Assembly (NCBI RefSeq): GCF_016632335.1
Contig: NZ_JAEPBG010000001.1
Location: forward strand, 62,001-126,000
Direction of reading: 5' to 3'
Length of the DNA stretch: 64,000 nt
Source of the DNA: Noviherbaspirillum pedocola
Lineage (GTDB): Bacteria > Pseudomonadota > Gammaproteobacteria > Burkholderiales > Burkholderiaceae_D
Position numbers and translations under genes: made by a program. The notes beneath the pieces are model-generated. The model saw nothing but the letters and a program-made list of their open reading frames with translations. It made no database searches and had not been told where the DNA came from. The stretch's first letter is position 1. Each line of letters starts with the position of its first letter. Shown in pieces: positions 19,294 through 26,746 of the stretch.

Positions 19294-20508
19294 ATGAACG
19301 CACCTCTTCCCGCATCCCTCTTTGCCGCCGTTGAGATGGCGCCCCGCGACCCGATTCTTGGCATCACCGAAGCCTTCGTGGCCGACAAGAATCCCGACAA
19401 GATCAATCTCGGCGTCGGCGTCTACTACGACGACAACGGCAAGGTGCCCCTGTTGGAATGCGTGCGCAAGGCCGAAGCCCAGCTGATGGAAAAATTGGCG
19501 CCGCGCAGCTACCTGCCCATCGACGGCCTGGCAGCTTACGACAAAGCGGTGCAGGAACTTGTATTTGGGGCTAACAGCCCGGTAATTCAAGAAAAACGTG
19601 CGATTACCGTTCAAGCTTTGGGCGGCACCGGCGGCCTGAAACTGGGCGCCGATTTCATCAAGCGCGTTACGCCGAATGCGCAGGTCTGGATCAGCGATCC
19701 GAGCTGGGAAAACCACCGCGCGCTGTTCGAAGCCGCCGGTTTCCAGGTCAACAACTATCCGTACTACGATCCCGCCACCCGCGGCGTGAACTTCGACGGC
19801 ATGCTGAATGCGCTCAAGACCATGCCGGCCGGCTCGGTCGTCGTGCTGCATGCCTGCTGCCATAACCCGACCGGCGCCGACCTGTCCGACGCGCAGTGGG
19901 ACGAGGTGATCCGCGTGGTGGGCGAGCGCGGCCTGGTGCCCTTCCTCGACATGGCCTACCAGGGCTTTGGCGATGGCATCGAGCAGGATGGCGGCGTGGT
20001 GCATCGCTTTGCAGCCACCGGCGGCGCGATGTTCGTGTCGAACTCGTTCTCGAAGTCGTTCTCGCTGTATGGCGAGCGCGTCGGTGCGCTGAGCATCGTT
20101 GCGGTGAGCGCCGACGAAGCCGCGCGCGTGCTGTCGCAATTGAAGCGCGTCATCCGCACCAACTATTCCAATCCGCCGATCCATGGCGGCCAGGTCGTCG
20201 CCACTGTGCTGTCGACCCCGGAACTGCGCCAGACCTGGGAAAACGAACTGGCTGGCATGCGCGACCGCATCCGCGAAATGCGCCGCAAGCTGGTCGATCT
20301 GCTGAAGCAGAAAGCGCCGGGCCAGGACTTCGAATTCGTCATTCAGCAACGCGGCATGTTTTCCTACTCCGGCCTGACCAAGGCCCAGGTGGACCGTCTG
20401 CGCAATGAATTCTCGATCTACGCCGTCGACACCGGCCGCATCTGCGTCGCCGCACTGAACTCGAAGAACATCGAGCGCGTTGCGGACGCGATCGCGCAGG
20501 TCCTGTAA
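19294..20508 (+). CDS. Aromatic/aspartate aminotransferase, class I
   Basis: The 404-residue PLP enzyme has the class Ia aspartate/tyrosine aminotransferase pattern: GVGVYYDDNGKVPLL near the N-terminus, LHACCHNPTGADL, the PLP lysine in SNSFSKSFSLYGERVGAL, and the substrate-carboxylate Arg region near GRICVAALN. It probably interconverts aromatic amino acids or aspartate with their 2-oxo acids (TyrB/AspC type); the exact substrate cannot be decided from sequence. ATG 19294 (MNAPLPASLF) was preferred to two upstream ATGs because it matches family length. A GC-rich terminator follows. Confidence 0.92.
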   Translation: MNAPLPASLFAAVEMAPRDPILGITEAFVADKNPDKINLGVGVYYDDNGKVPLLECVRKAEAQLMEKLAPRSYLPIDGLAAYDKAVQELVFGANSPVIQEKRAITVQALGGTGGLKLGADFIKRVTPNAQVWISDPSWENHRALFEAAGFQVNNYPYYDPATRGVNFDGMLNALKTMPAGSVVVLHACCHNPTGADLSDAQWDEVIRVVGERGLVPFLDMAYQGFGDGIEQDGGVVHRFAATGGAMFVSNSFSKSFSLYGERVGALSIVAVSADEAARVLSQLKRVIRTNYSNPPIHGGQVVATVLSTPELRQTWENELAGMRDRIREMRRKLVDLLKQKAPGQDFEFVIQQRGMFSYSGLTKAQVDRLRNEFSIYAVDTGRICVAALNSKNIERVADAIAQVL

Positions 20509-20516
20509 TACGAGCT

Positions 20517-20553
20517 GCGCCGGCAAGGATGAAAGTTCTTGCCGGCGCGCTTT
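20517..20553 (+). terminator. Terminator after the aminotransferase gene
   Basis: An 11-bp stem (GCGCCGGCAAG 20517-20527 with CTTGCCGGCGC 20538-20548) with a 10-base loop is followed by GCTTT. Its end abuts the -35 box of the first tRNA-Asn promoter. Confidence 0.75.
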
Positions 20554-20579
20554 ACAAGCAACAACTCGGCCACTATAAT
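20551..20579 (+). promoter_or_regulatory. Promoter of first tRNA-Asn gene
   Basis: TTTACA (20551-20556), a 17-bp spacer and a perfect TATAAT (20574-20579) lie 11 nt upstream of the mature tRNA 5' end. Confidence 0.85.
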
Positions 20580-20590
20580 TCGGCCTCCTT

Positions 20591-20666
20591 TCCCTGATAG
20601 CTCAGTCGGTAGAGCGACGGACTGTTAATCCGCAGGTCCCTGGTTCGAGCCCAGGTCGGGGAGCCA
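20591..20666 (+). tRNA. tRNA-Asn (anticodon GTT), copy 1
   Basis: This 76-nt tRNA includes an encoded CCA. It folds with acceptor stem TCCCTGA/TCGGGGA (one G-T pair at position 5), D-arm GCTCAGTCGGTAGAGC, anticodon loop CTGTTAA with anticodon GTT, and T-arm with GTTCGAGCC. It is identical to copy 2 except for the fifth acceptor base (T here, C there). Confidence 0.97.
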
Positions 20667-20672
20667 AATACG

Positions 20673-20707
20673 AAGGGCTGATCGCAAGATCAGCCCTTTT
20701 CGTTTTT
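20673..20707 (+). terminator. Terminator of tRNA-Asn copy 1
   Basis: An 11-bp stem AAGGGCTGATC/GATCAGCCCTT with a GCAA tetraloop is followed by TTCGTTTTT. The same sequence follows copy 2. Confidence 0.92.
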
Positions 20708-20814
20708 CCGGTGCCCTACAAATGGATGTTTGCCGGCCTGCCCCGCAGGCGATCAAATGTGAACAGCCATCCTTTCCAGTGCGACCACCGGCGAAAAATT
20801 TTTCCCCGTTCCTC

Positions 20815-20843
20815 TTGGTAAATCTGCCTGCCTTCCCTATAAT
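20815..20843 (+). promoter_or_regulatory. Promoter of second tRNA-Asn gene
   Basis: TTGGTA (20815-20820), a 17-bp spacer and TATAAT (20838-20843) lie 11 nt upstream of the mature tRNA, the same geometry as copy 1 although the upstream sequences differ. Confidence 0.8.
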
Positions 20844-20854
20844 GCTGGCTCCTT

Positions 20855-20930
20855 TCCCCGATAGCTCAGTCGGTAGAGCGACGGACTGTTAATCCGCAGG
20901 TCCCTGGTTCGAGCCCAGGTCGGGGAGCCA
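20855..20930 (+). tRNA. tRNA-Asn (anticodon GTT), copy 2
   Basis: This 76-nt tRNA with encoded CCA has a fully Watson-Crick acceptor stem TCCCCGA/TCGGGGA and anticodon GTT. The gene and its downstream terminator repeat copy 1, so the pair arose by local duplication. Confidence 0.97.
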
Positions 20931-20936
20931 AATACG

Positions 20937-20970
20937 AAGGGCTGATCGCAAGATCAGCCCTTTTCGTTTT
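20937..20970 (+). terminator. Terminator of tRNA-Asn copy 2
   Basis: AAGGGCTGATC/GATCAGCCCTT stem with GCAA loop followed by TTCGTTTT, a duplicate of the terminator of copy 1. Confidence 0.92.
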
Positions 20971-21099
20971 GCGCAAGCTTCTTTCCAAACCACCCACCCC
21001 GCTGCCGTTCCAATCAAAACTCGACTGGCATGTGCCTTGCATAATCCGAAGCGTCAAAACGCTTAACAATTTGCAAAGGTTCGAGCAAGGAGAGGTCTG

Positions 21100-21294
21100 A
21101 TGAGAAAACGGTCCGAAGAAATGATAGACATGCTGGTTTCCTCGGTACGCGATGACACCAGCGAACATGACAAGACAGTGCTGCGACGTGTGCTCAATGA
21201 ATTGGTGCGCGTGGCGCAAGCCGAGTCGGTGCAGTCCATCGAGGCGGATTTCCGGGCTGCGGAACTGGCGCTGAGTAATAATTACCGGCGTTGA
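21100..21294 (+). CDS. Small hypothetical protein, 64 residues
   Basis: This small ORF begins at ATG 21100, preceded by AAGGAGAGG at a suitable distance. The product is charged and helical (MRKRSEEMIDMLVSSVRDDT..., many Glu, Arg, Asp), with no membrane segment, signal peptide or cysteine. I do not recognise a family. It lies alone between the tRNA-Asn pair and the convergent PLD-like gene, whose stop is 22 nt away. The good ribosome-binding site is the main reason to accept it. Confidence 0.6.
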   Translation: MRKRSEEMIDMLVSSVRDDTSEHDKTVLRRVLNELVRVAQAESVQSIEADFRAAELALSNNYRR

Positions 21295-21315
21295 TGCCCG
21301 GTTGTACATGGCAGG

Positions 21316-21945
21316 CTACATGGCCCGATAAGGCTTACCCTCTTCAAAATTCTTCTGCCAATGCCGCGAATACGCGGCGGCCAAGTCCGGATTGTTCCAG
21401 ATCACAATGACATTCTCGCTGTCGCTACGCCCTGGCGCGACAGCGTAGTCGAGAGAGCCGGTCTGCACCGTGCGCCGATCGACGATGAGATAACTGTCTT
21501 GCCGCGCTCCATCACGGGTTACCGTACGCATCGCCATGCCGGCACTGGCCAGCTGGTTCAGCGCCATCAAGGCGGATTTCGACCGACTTCCCCTTTCCTG
21601 GAGCACAACACGCACTTCGATACCGCGCTTTTTCGCTTCGAGCAGCGCTTTCGCCAGAGCGGGCGAAGCAAGTCCGGCTGCCGCGATGTCAATGCGCTCA
21701 CGGGCGGCGTGGATGACCTTGAGCGTCAGGGCCTCGCCGCTCGCTTCCGGCGCAAAACCCGCCTCCACGACCTGCGCTTGCGGCGCCTGGGCTCCGAAGC
21801 CGGCATCGGCTACCGGCACGCGCTTCGCATACGCCGTAGCGCGCGTCAGCGCCGCGACGACGAAACGTCCCAGCGTATCGTCATTTCCGGCATTGACCGC
21901 AAAGTAGGCAATAGCAAGCAACACTGGCACCAACAGCTTTTTCAT
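21316..21945 (-). CDS. Secreted phospholipase-D-like protein with degenerate HKD motif
   Basis: The 209-residue protein has an N-terminal signal peptide (MKKLLVPVLLAIAYFAVNAG) and one PLD-like domain: IHAARERIDIAAAGLASPALAKAL, KKRGIEVRVVLQERG, then the region where HxKxxxxD is expected, and TGSLDYAV, SENVIVIWN and YSRHWQKNF. It most resembles Nuc/PLDc_2 endonuclease-like proteins. In the HKD position the sequence is QDSYLIVD (149-156): the His is Gln149 and the Lys Ser151, only Asp156 is kept, so normal PLD catalysis is unlikely. A GGACGGA ribosome site precedes the ATG. It stands alone. Confidence 0.75.
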   Translation of the reverse strand: MKKLLVPVLLAIAYFAVNAGNDDTLGRFVVAALTRATAYAKRVPVADAGFGAQAPQAQVVEAGFAPEASGEALTLKVIHAARERIDIAAAGLASPALAKALLEAKKRGIEVRVVLQERGSRSKSALMALNQLASAGMAMRTVTRDGARQDSYLIVDRRTVQTGSLDYAVAPGRSDSENVIVIWNNPDLAAAYSRHWQKNFEEGKPYRAM

Positions 21946-22618
21946 TCCGTCCCTGCCGGCGCAACCGGCTCAACACTGCGACAAGGGCCAGATTGTACTG
22001 GATGGAAATACAGTTCACACGTCGGTCTATGGATCGAATCCGGCACCTTCCAGCATCGGGCTTGCGCGAACCGGGGCACATGGCCTGCGCGGACCATGTC
22101 TACAGAAGGTTTTCCCTAGAATCACGATTCGTCTTTTTGGCGATGCGTCGCGACTGTTGTTATACAAAAGACATCTGCTGATGAGCAGCTCAGCGATTGT
22201 TGCCTCGCCAAAGTTTGCGCGTAACGAACATTAAGATTTTTTTCGCGAACATTTCACAAAGAATGCGGCCTGACCTACACGCCAACAAAACTTGAGGTAA
22301 GACGCCTACAGATGAGCGCAAAACAGGCTGTTTGAAGGAAATGCTCGTTTCTCGCATATTCCACCAAGAAATCTGACATATCCTCCGCTTTCACGCGGAA
22401 TGGCTGGTTATTCCTTGCGAAAACCCGCTTCCCCCCTGACCTGCCCGGCGCGTTCACCGGACACGGGACTTCATGTTTTCCTACAACGCAACAAGTGAGT
22501 GTCCTATACCGACAGGGTTTGCATTTCGACATACTCCGTTCCTGAGACTGCTGCACATAAAGAAATTGCAACAAAACAGCGGCGCTAATCGGCTCACCAA
22601 CCATTACAGGAGATCACC
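21946..22618. other. Intergenic region upstream of the first FNR-like gene, no gene seen
   Basis: This 673-bp stretch separates the PLD-like gene (minus) and the FNR-like gene (plus). Open frames here lack ribosome sites and recognisable products. ATTGTA at 21992-21997 could be the minus-strand -10 (TACAAT) of the PLD-like gene. The right half is AT-richer, as expected for a long promoter region. No FNR box, hairpin with U-tract or RNA gene could be recognised. Confidence 0.5.
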
Positions 22619-23500
22619 ATGTCGGTTGCGAACACTTTGGAAAGCACCACTACCGTTACTGCCGCGCCGTCCAGGGCTGCTGCGTCCGGAAGCCGTACCC
22701 ATAAAATCTGGTCGAACATGCATGATGTTTGCAATCTTCTCCGCATTCCGTCGGGTACTTTCATCGGCGATGACGACCATCACTTCCAGCATGTGCAATT
22801 TAAAGCCGGTCAACGCATCCATACCGCGGGCCAGGCCTTTGACATGCTCTATGTAGTCAACTGCGGCTTTCTGAAGTCGGTCATGATCGATGAGTTCGGC
22901 AATGAGCAGATTCTGAGCTTCCCGATGAAGGGCGATCTGTTCGGCATCGATGGCATCCACACCAAGAAATACACTTCCGAGGCGGTTGCACTGTCGAGCT
23001 GCGACATCATCCTGATCCCGTTCTCGAAATTTGCTGCGATCGGCCGTACCAATCCGATCCTCGAAACCGCGCTGTATGGCCTGATGAGCCGCGAACTGAT
23101 TCGCGAGCAAGGCATGATCACCATGCTGGGTTCGCTGACTGTCGAGGCACGCGTCGCCCGCTTCCTGGTCTCGCTGTCCGAGCGTTTTTCGGCAATCGGC
23201 TACTCCGGCAAGGCATTCAATCTGCCGATGACCCGCCGCGAAATCGGCAATTACCTGGGCGTGACCCTGGAAACCGCGAGCCGTACTCTCTCCGCGTTCA
23301 ATGAACTCGGTCTGATCTCGGTCGATCAGCGCTCTATCTACATCCATGACCTCAACGCACTGAAAACCCTGCGTCGTCTGCCGCCGTCTCGTGCGCGCAT
23401 CGAACAGGCAGAAAAGAAAGCTGCTGCCGCTGCTGCTAATTACGTGCCGTCGCAACAGCAACCGTCCGCCACCATGCGCGAGCAGATGGCCGTAGTCTGA
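22619..23500 (+). CDS. Crp/Fnr-family regulator, FNR-like without the N-terminal cysteine cluster (paralog 1)
   Basis: This 293-residue regulator has a cyclic-nucleotide-binding-like sensor domain (about 60-180; GDLFGIDGIHTKKYTSEAVALSSC), a dimer helix (VARFLVSLSERF) and an FNR-type HTH (MTRREIGNYLGVTLETASRTLSAFNELG). The recognition helix keeps E--SR, which reads TTGAT half-sites in FNR. E. coli FNR needs four Cys for its [4Fe-4S] cluster; here only Cys38 lies in the N-terminal region and Cys128 matches the internal ligand, so a normal FNR cluster cannot form. An AGGAG ribosome site precedes ATG 22619. A paralog of equal length is at 33627. The last ~40 residues are Ala- and Gln-rich. Confidence 0.88.
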   Translation: MSVANTLESTTTVTAAPSRAAASGSRTHKIWSNMHDVCNLLRIPSGTFIGDDDHHFQHVQFKAGQRIHTAGQAFDMLYVVNCGFLKSVMIDEFGNEQILSFPMKGDLFGIDGIHTKKYTSEAVALSSCDIILIPFSKFAAIGRTNPILETALYGLMSRELIREQGMITMLGSLTVEARVARFLVSLSERFSAIGYSGKAFNLPMTRREIGNYLGVTLETASRTLSAFNELGLISVDQRSIYIHDLNALKTLRRLPPSRARIEQAEKKAAAAAANYVPSQQQPSATMREQMAVV

Positions 23501-23520
23501 ACCGCGCAGGTTGCATCACG

Positions 23521-23550
23521 AAAAGCACGGCAATGCATGCCCGTGCTTTT
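23521..23550 (+). terminator. Terminator after FNR-like paralog 1
   Basis: A 10-bp stem AAAAGCACGG/CCGTGCTTTT with a 10-base loop, 20 nt after the stop. The 3' arm ends in TTTT. Confidence 0.8.
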
Positions 23551-23690
23551 GATCAAGTCACGATCGCCGGATCTGTGGAAGGCTGCTTCAGCCCTTCTGT
23601 AGATTCGGCGTCGTTGCGCAGGCGGCGGCAAAATAGGGCCCGCCACTGTGCGGTATTCGCCACATCATCAATCACAAAAGAGTGAATCCT

Positions 23691-24812
23691 ATGAAAGCTA
23701 TGATTCTGGCCGCCGGCAAGGGAACGCGAGTGCGTCCGCTTACCTACGACCTTCCCAAGCCCATGATCCCGGTACTCGGCAAACCGGTAATGGCTTACCT
23801 GGTCGAACACCTGGCCAAATGTGGCGTACGAGAAATCATGGTGAACGTCAGTCATCTCCATGAAAAGATCGAAGAATACTTCGGCGAAGGCCAGCGCTTT
23901 GGCGTGCGCATCGGCTATTCGTTCGAAGGTTATACGGATGACAAGGGCGAAGTCGTTCCGGTGCCTATCGGTTCGGCCGGCGGCATGAAGAAAATCCAGG
24001 AATTCGGCGGCTTTTTCGACCAGACCACGATCGTGCTCTGCGGCGACGCGCTGATCGACCTCGATATCGAAGCAGCGGTTGAAGAGCACAAGCGCAAGGG
24101 TGCGTTAGCCACCGTGATTACCAAGGAAGTGCCGTGGGACAAGGTATCCAGCTATGGCGTGGTGGTGACCGGTGAGGACGGGCGCATCGAGCGCTTCCAG
24201 GAAAAGCCGTCGCAGGAAGAAGCGCTATCGAATTTTGCCAGCACCGGCATCTACATCTTCGAGCCGCAGGTCATTGACATGATTCCGCCGGGCACCGAGT
24301 TCGACATCGGCTCGGATCTGTTCCCACTGCTGGCGGAGAAAGGCCTGCCCTTCTATGCGCAGACGCGTCCGTTCGAATGGATTGATATCGGCAGCATCAC
24401 CGACTTCTGGACCGTGCTGCAGGACGTGATGCAGGGCCAGGTAAAAGGCCTGACGCCGCCGGGCAAGCAGATCCGCGATGGCCTGTGGGTGGGTTTGAAT
24501 GCGCGCATCGACTGGGAAGGCACGACCATTGAGGGGCCGGTGTACATCGGCTCGGGCGCGCATGTCGAGGCGGGTTGCCACATCGTCGGCCCGACCTGGA
24601 TCGGCCATGGCAGCCACATCGTCGGCGGCGCGGAGATCGTGCGCAGCATGATTTTCGAATACACCCGCATCGCGCACGATGTCGAGATCGAAGACATGAT
24701 CGTGTTCAAGGATTACGGCATCAGCCGCGACGGCACTGCGCGGCATGTGAGCGAATGCACCGACACCATCTGGGGCAACGCTCGCGATCGACGCATCGCA
24801 CGCCGCGCGTGA
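23691..24812 (+). CDS. Nucleotide-sugar pyrophosphorylase (mannose-1-phosphate guanylyltransferase-like)
   Basis: The 373-residue enzyme begins MKAMILAAGKGTRVRPLTYD with the nucleotidyltransferase signature GxGTRxRPLT...PKPM. It has the metal-binding GDALIDLD and FQEKPS motifs. From about residue 255 a left-handed beta-helix of hexapeptide repeats follows (GPVYIGSGAHVEAGCHIVGPTWIGHGSHI). The combination fits mannose-1-phosphate guanylyl-/glucose-1-phosphate transferases that feed polysaccharide synthesis; the sugar is not determinable. ATG 23691 was taken over a GTG three codons upstream. It stands alone; the next gene is convergent. Confidence 0.88.
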   Translation: MKAMILAAGKGTRVRPLTYDLPKPMIPVLGKPVMAYLVEHLAKCGVREIMVNVSHLHEKIEEYFGEGQRFGVRIGYSFEGYTDDKGEVVPVPIGSAGGMKKIQEFGGFFDQTTIVLCGDALIDLDIEAAVEEHKRKGALATVITKEVPWDKVSSYGVVVTGEDGRIERFQEKPSQEEALSNFASTGIYIFEPQVIDMIPPGTEFDIGSDLFPLLAEKGLPFYAQTRPFEWIDIGSITDFWTVLQDVMQGQVKGLTPPGKQIRDGLWVGLNARIDWEGTTIEGPVYIGSGAHVEAGCHIVGPTWIGHGSHIVGGAEIVRSMIFEYTRIAHDVEIEDMIVFKDYGISRDGTARHVSECTDTIWGNARDRRIARRA

Positions 24813-24825
24813 TTGCCACATCGTA

Positions 24826-24887
24826 GGGTGGGCAAAGCCCACGCGGTCTATCTTCCGATCGACCACATGCGTGGGTTTCACCCACCC
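24826..24887. repeat. Imperfect inverted repeat (REP-like) between convergent genes
   Basis: Two 19-base arms, GGGTGGGCAAAGCCCACGC (24826-24844) and GCGTGGGTTTCACCCACCC (24869-24887), are reverse complements at 16 of 19 positions. Each arm is itself a small palindrome of the GTGGG-CCCAC type. Such GTAGGGTGGG-type elements are scattered in intergenic spaces of many betaproteobacteria. It may also end transcription from both sides. Confidence 0.7.
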
Positions 24888-24893
24888 GACCCT

Positions 24894-25925
24894 TCAACGC
24901 AGTCTTACCTCTCCCTGCGTTCCCTTCCCCGCCGGCCTTCTCCGGCGCGCGAACTCCACCATCCGCTTCAAGCCCAGCCATTGCTGGCTCCAGAACCCCG
25001 AGCCGTAATCCCTGCCCCGGCCTTCCGGCGCCGGCAGCTGATCGCGCACACCGGTATGCGCATAACCGCCGCCGAAACGCGCCGTGCCGAACACGATGTC
25101 CCACACCGGAAACAGCACCGCGAAATTGTGCCCGCCCAGGCTATTTCTACCCCGGCTCTCATGCCCGAGGCCGATCGCATGATGCAGCCGATGAAAGCGC
25201 GGCGACACCAGCAGACGCTCGCCGATGCTGCCGAAGTGCAGTCGCACGTTCGCATGCTGCAGGCTTTGCAAAATGCGTGACACCGCGACCAGCAGGATGT
25301 ACTGGCCCGGCGGCACGCCGATAACCACTGCGATCAGCGCCAGAAAGATGTCATGCAGCAAGTCGTCGAGCAAATGATTGCGATCATCGCTCCACAGATT
25401 CATGTTCTGCTGGCTGTGATGCAGGCTGTGCAGTCCCCACCACCAGCCGATATTGTGCTGACCGCGGTGATACCAGTACTCGAAAAAGTCGAGGATGACC
25501 AGGTAGCCGAGAAACAGCAGCAGCGGCATCGTCGACAGCGCCGGCCACAGCCGCTCGAGCGCGAACGGATGCATGCCATGCAGATGCAGGAAACCGTTGA
25601 AGCTGTCGATCAACGGATCGAGGAAGAAAAACATGACGACGGCAAAAACGCCGAGCCGATGCACTACCGTATAGACGAAGTCGTTCCAGCGCGCGCGGCG
25701 GTCGCGAATTTCGTGTACCGGCAGCAGTGCTTCCAGTGGCCGCAACACCAGCCACAACAGCGCCAGCTCGCAGACGCCGACGAGAAACCATTCGGTGCCG
25801 CCGAAGGCATCTTCGATGTATTCGCCCAAGCCGAGATGGAACATCGCCGGCTGCACGATCGATTCAAATACCCAGCCCTGCACCGTGGCGAAAGCATCGG
25901 TGAAGGGATGCAGCAGATCGATCAT
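24894..25925 (-). CDS. Membrane fatty acid hydroxylase / sterol desaturase family protein
   Basis: This 343-residue integral membrane protein has the three histidine boxes of di-iron hydroxylases: HRGQHN, HSLHHSQQ and HRLHH with a later GGHNFAVLFPVWDIVFGT segment. Several membrane helices surround them (for instance VFAVVMFFFLDPLI and MPLLLFLGYLVILDFFEYW). The family hydroxylates or desaturates lipids at the inner membrane. Its ATG overlaps the stop of the polysaccharide deacetylase gene by four bases, so the two are translationally coupled. Substrate unknown. The C-terminal 30 residues are strongly basic. Confidence 0.88.
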   Translation of the reverse strand: MIDLLHPFTDAFATVQGWVFESIVQPAMFHLGLGEYIEDAFGGTEWFLVGVCELALLWLVLRPLEALLPVHEIRDRRARWNDFVYTVVHRLGVFAVVMFFFLDPLIDSFNGFLHLHGMHPFALERLWPALSTMPLLLFLGYLVILDFFEYWYHRGQHNIGWWWGLHSLHHSQQNMNLWSDDRNHLLDDLLHDIFLALIAVVIGVPPGQYILLVAVSRILQSLQHANVRLHFGSIGERLLVSPRFHRLHHAIGLGHESRGRNSLGGHNFAVLFPVWDIVFGTARFGGGYAHTGVRDQLPAPEGRGRDYGSGFWSQQWLGLKRMVEFARRRRPAGKGTQGEVRLR

Positions 25926-26746
25926 GACTTTCCTCGCTCGGGCGACGGCGCATGCCGCATGAATTGCTCACGATACGCCGGATGCTCGCGCAAGGTGGCA
26001 AAGCAAAACCCCTTCTGTTCCAGGCCTGTGAGCAAGGGATCCAGCACCGCGGGCGCCCACGGATCCTTGCGCGACCAGATTCCGAGATGCGCCATGAAGA
26101 TATCGCCATCCTTCAAGCCGTTCAACGCACGCTTGAGCAAGGCGGCATTGGATACCTTTTCACTGGGCAGTTCGTCGCCGGAAAAACCGGCAGGCGCCCA
26201 GGCCACGTGCGCATAGCCGCACGCCTTGGCCGCGGCCTGCACGCCCGGCGTCAGCTTGCCGCCCGGCGCGCGCCACAGCGGATCGAGAGGTGCACCGGTC
26301 AATTCCTGGAAGCGCGCATCGACGCGCCGCAATTCCTCGCAATACTGCTGCGGCGTCCAGGCCTGTTTTCTACCAGCTTCCGGGCCGAACTGCGGTCTCA
26401 CCTCGATGCGACCGTCGGGCAGATCGCGCAGCGCATACACATGATCGAAGGTATGGCTGCCGAAGGCGTTGCCATCCGCGCGCAGCGCTTTCCAGAATGG
26501 CGCCCAGGAAGGATCCAGGGTGTAATCGCCCTTCACCGTCTTTTCATTCGCAAGGAAGAAAGTGGCGTGCGCATGATGGCGGCGCAGCGTCTGCTCCACC
26601 AGTTCGGCCTGCGACTGGCTGCCGGTATCAAACGTCAAATAGATCGTGCCGCGGCAAACGCTTTCGGCCAGTGCCGGCGACGCCAGCGACATCAGCGCCA
26701 CAGGCAATAACGCTAGCGTGCCGATGCAGCGTTTCAATGCGCTCAT
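25922..26746 (-). CDS. Secreted polysaccharide deacetylase (NodB-like)
   Basis: The 274-residue protein has a signal peptide (MSALKRCIGTLALLPVALMSLASPALA) and a NodB fold: motif 1 LTFDTGSQSQ, motif 2 GSHTFDH (HxxxH metal ligands), motif 3 WRAPGG and a late MAHLGIW with His. In motif 1 the usual TFDDG is TFDTG, so the metal-binding second Asp is Thr while the catalytic Asp stays. It probably removes acetyl groups from a periplasmic or cell-wall polysaccharide. The start overlaps the stop of the beta-propeller gene by four bases. Confidence 0.88.
   Translation of the reverse strand: MSALKRCIGTLALLPVALMSLASPALAESVCRGTIYLTFDTGSQSQAELVEQTLRRHHAHATFFLANEKTVKGDYTLDPSWAPFWKALRADGNAFGSHTFDHVYALRDLPDGRIEVRPQFGPEAGRKQAWTPQQYCEELRRVDARFQELTGAPLDPLWRAPGGKLTPGVQAAAKACGYAHVAWAPAGFSGDELPSEKVSNAALLKRALNGLKDGDIFMAHLGIWSRKDPWAPAVLDPLLTGLEQKGFCFATLREHPAYREQFMRHAPSPERGKS

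Noticed and set aside
22275-22604. 109-residue minus-strand frame upstream of the FNR-like gene
   Set aside because: No ribosome site, odd Cys/Arg composition and location in a promoter region.
23549-23565. TTGATCAAGTCACGATC as an FNR box
   Set aside because: Only one half-site fits; the second half lacks ATCAA at the required spacing.
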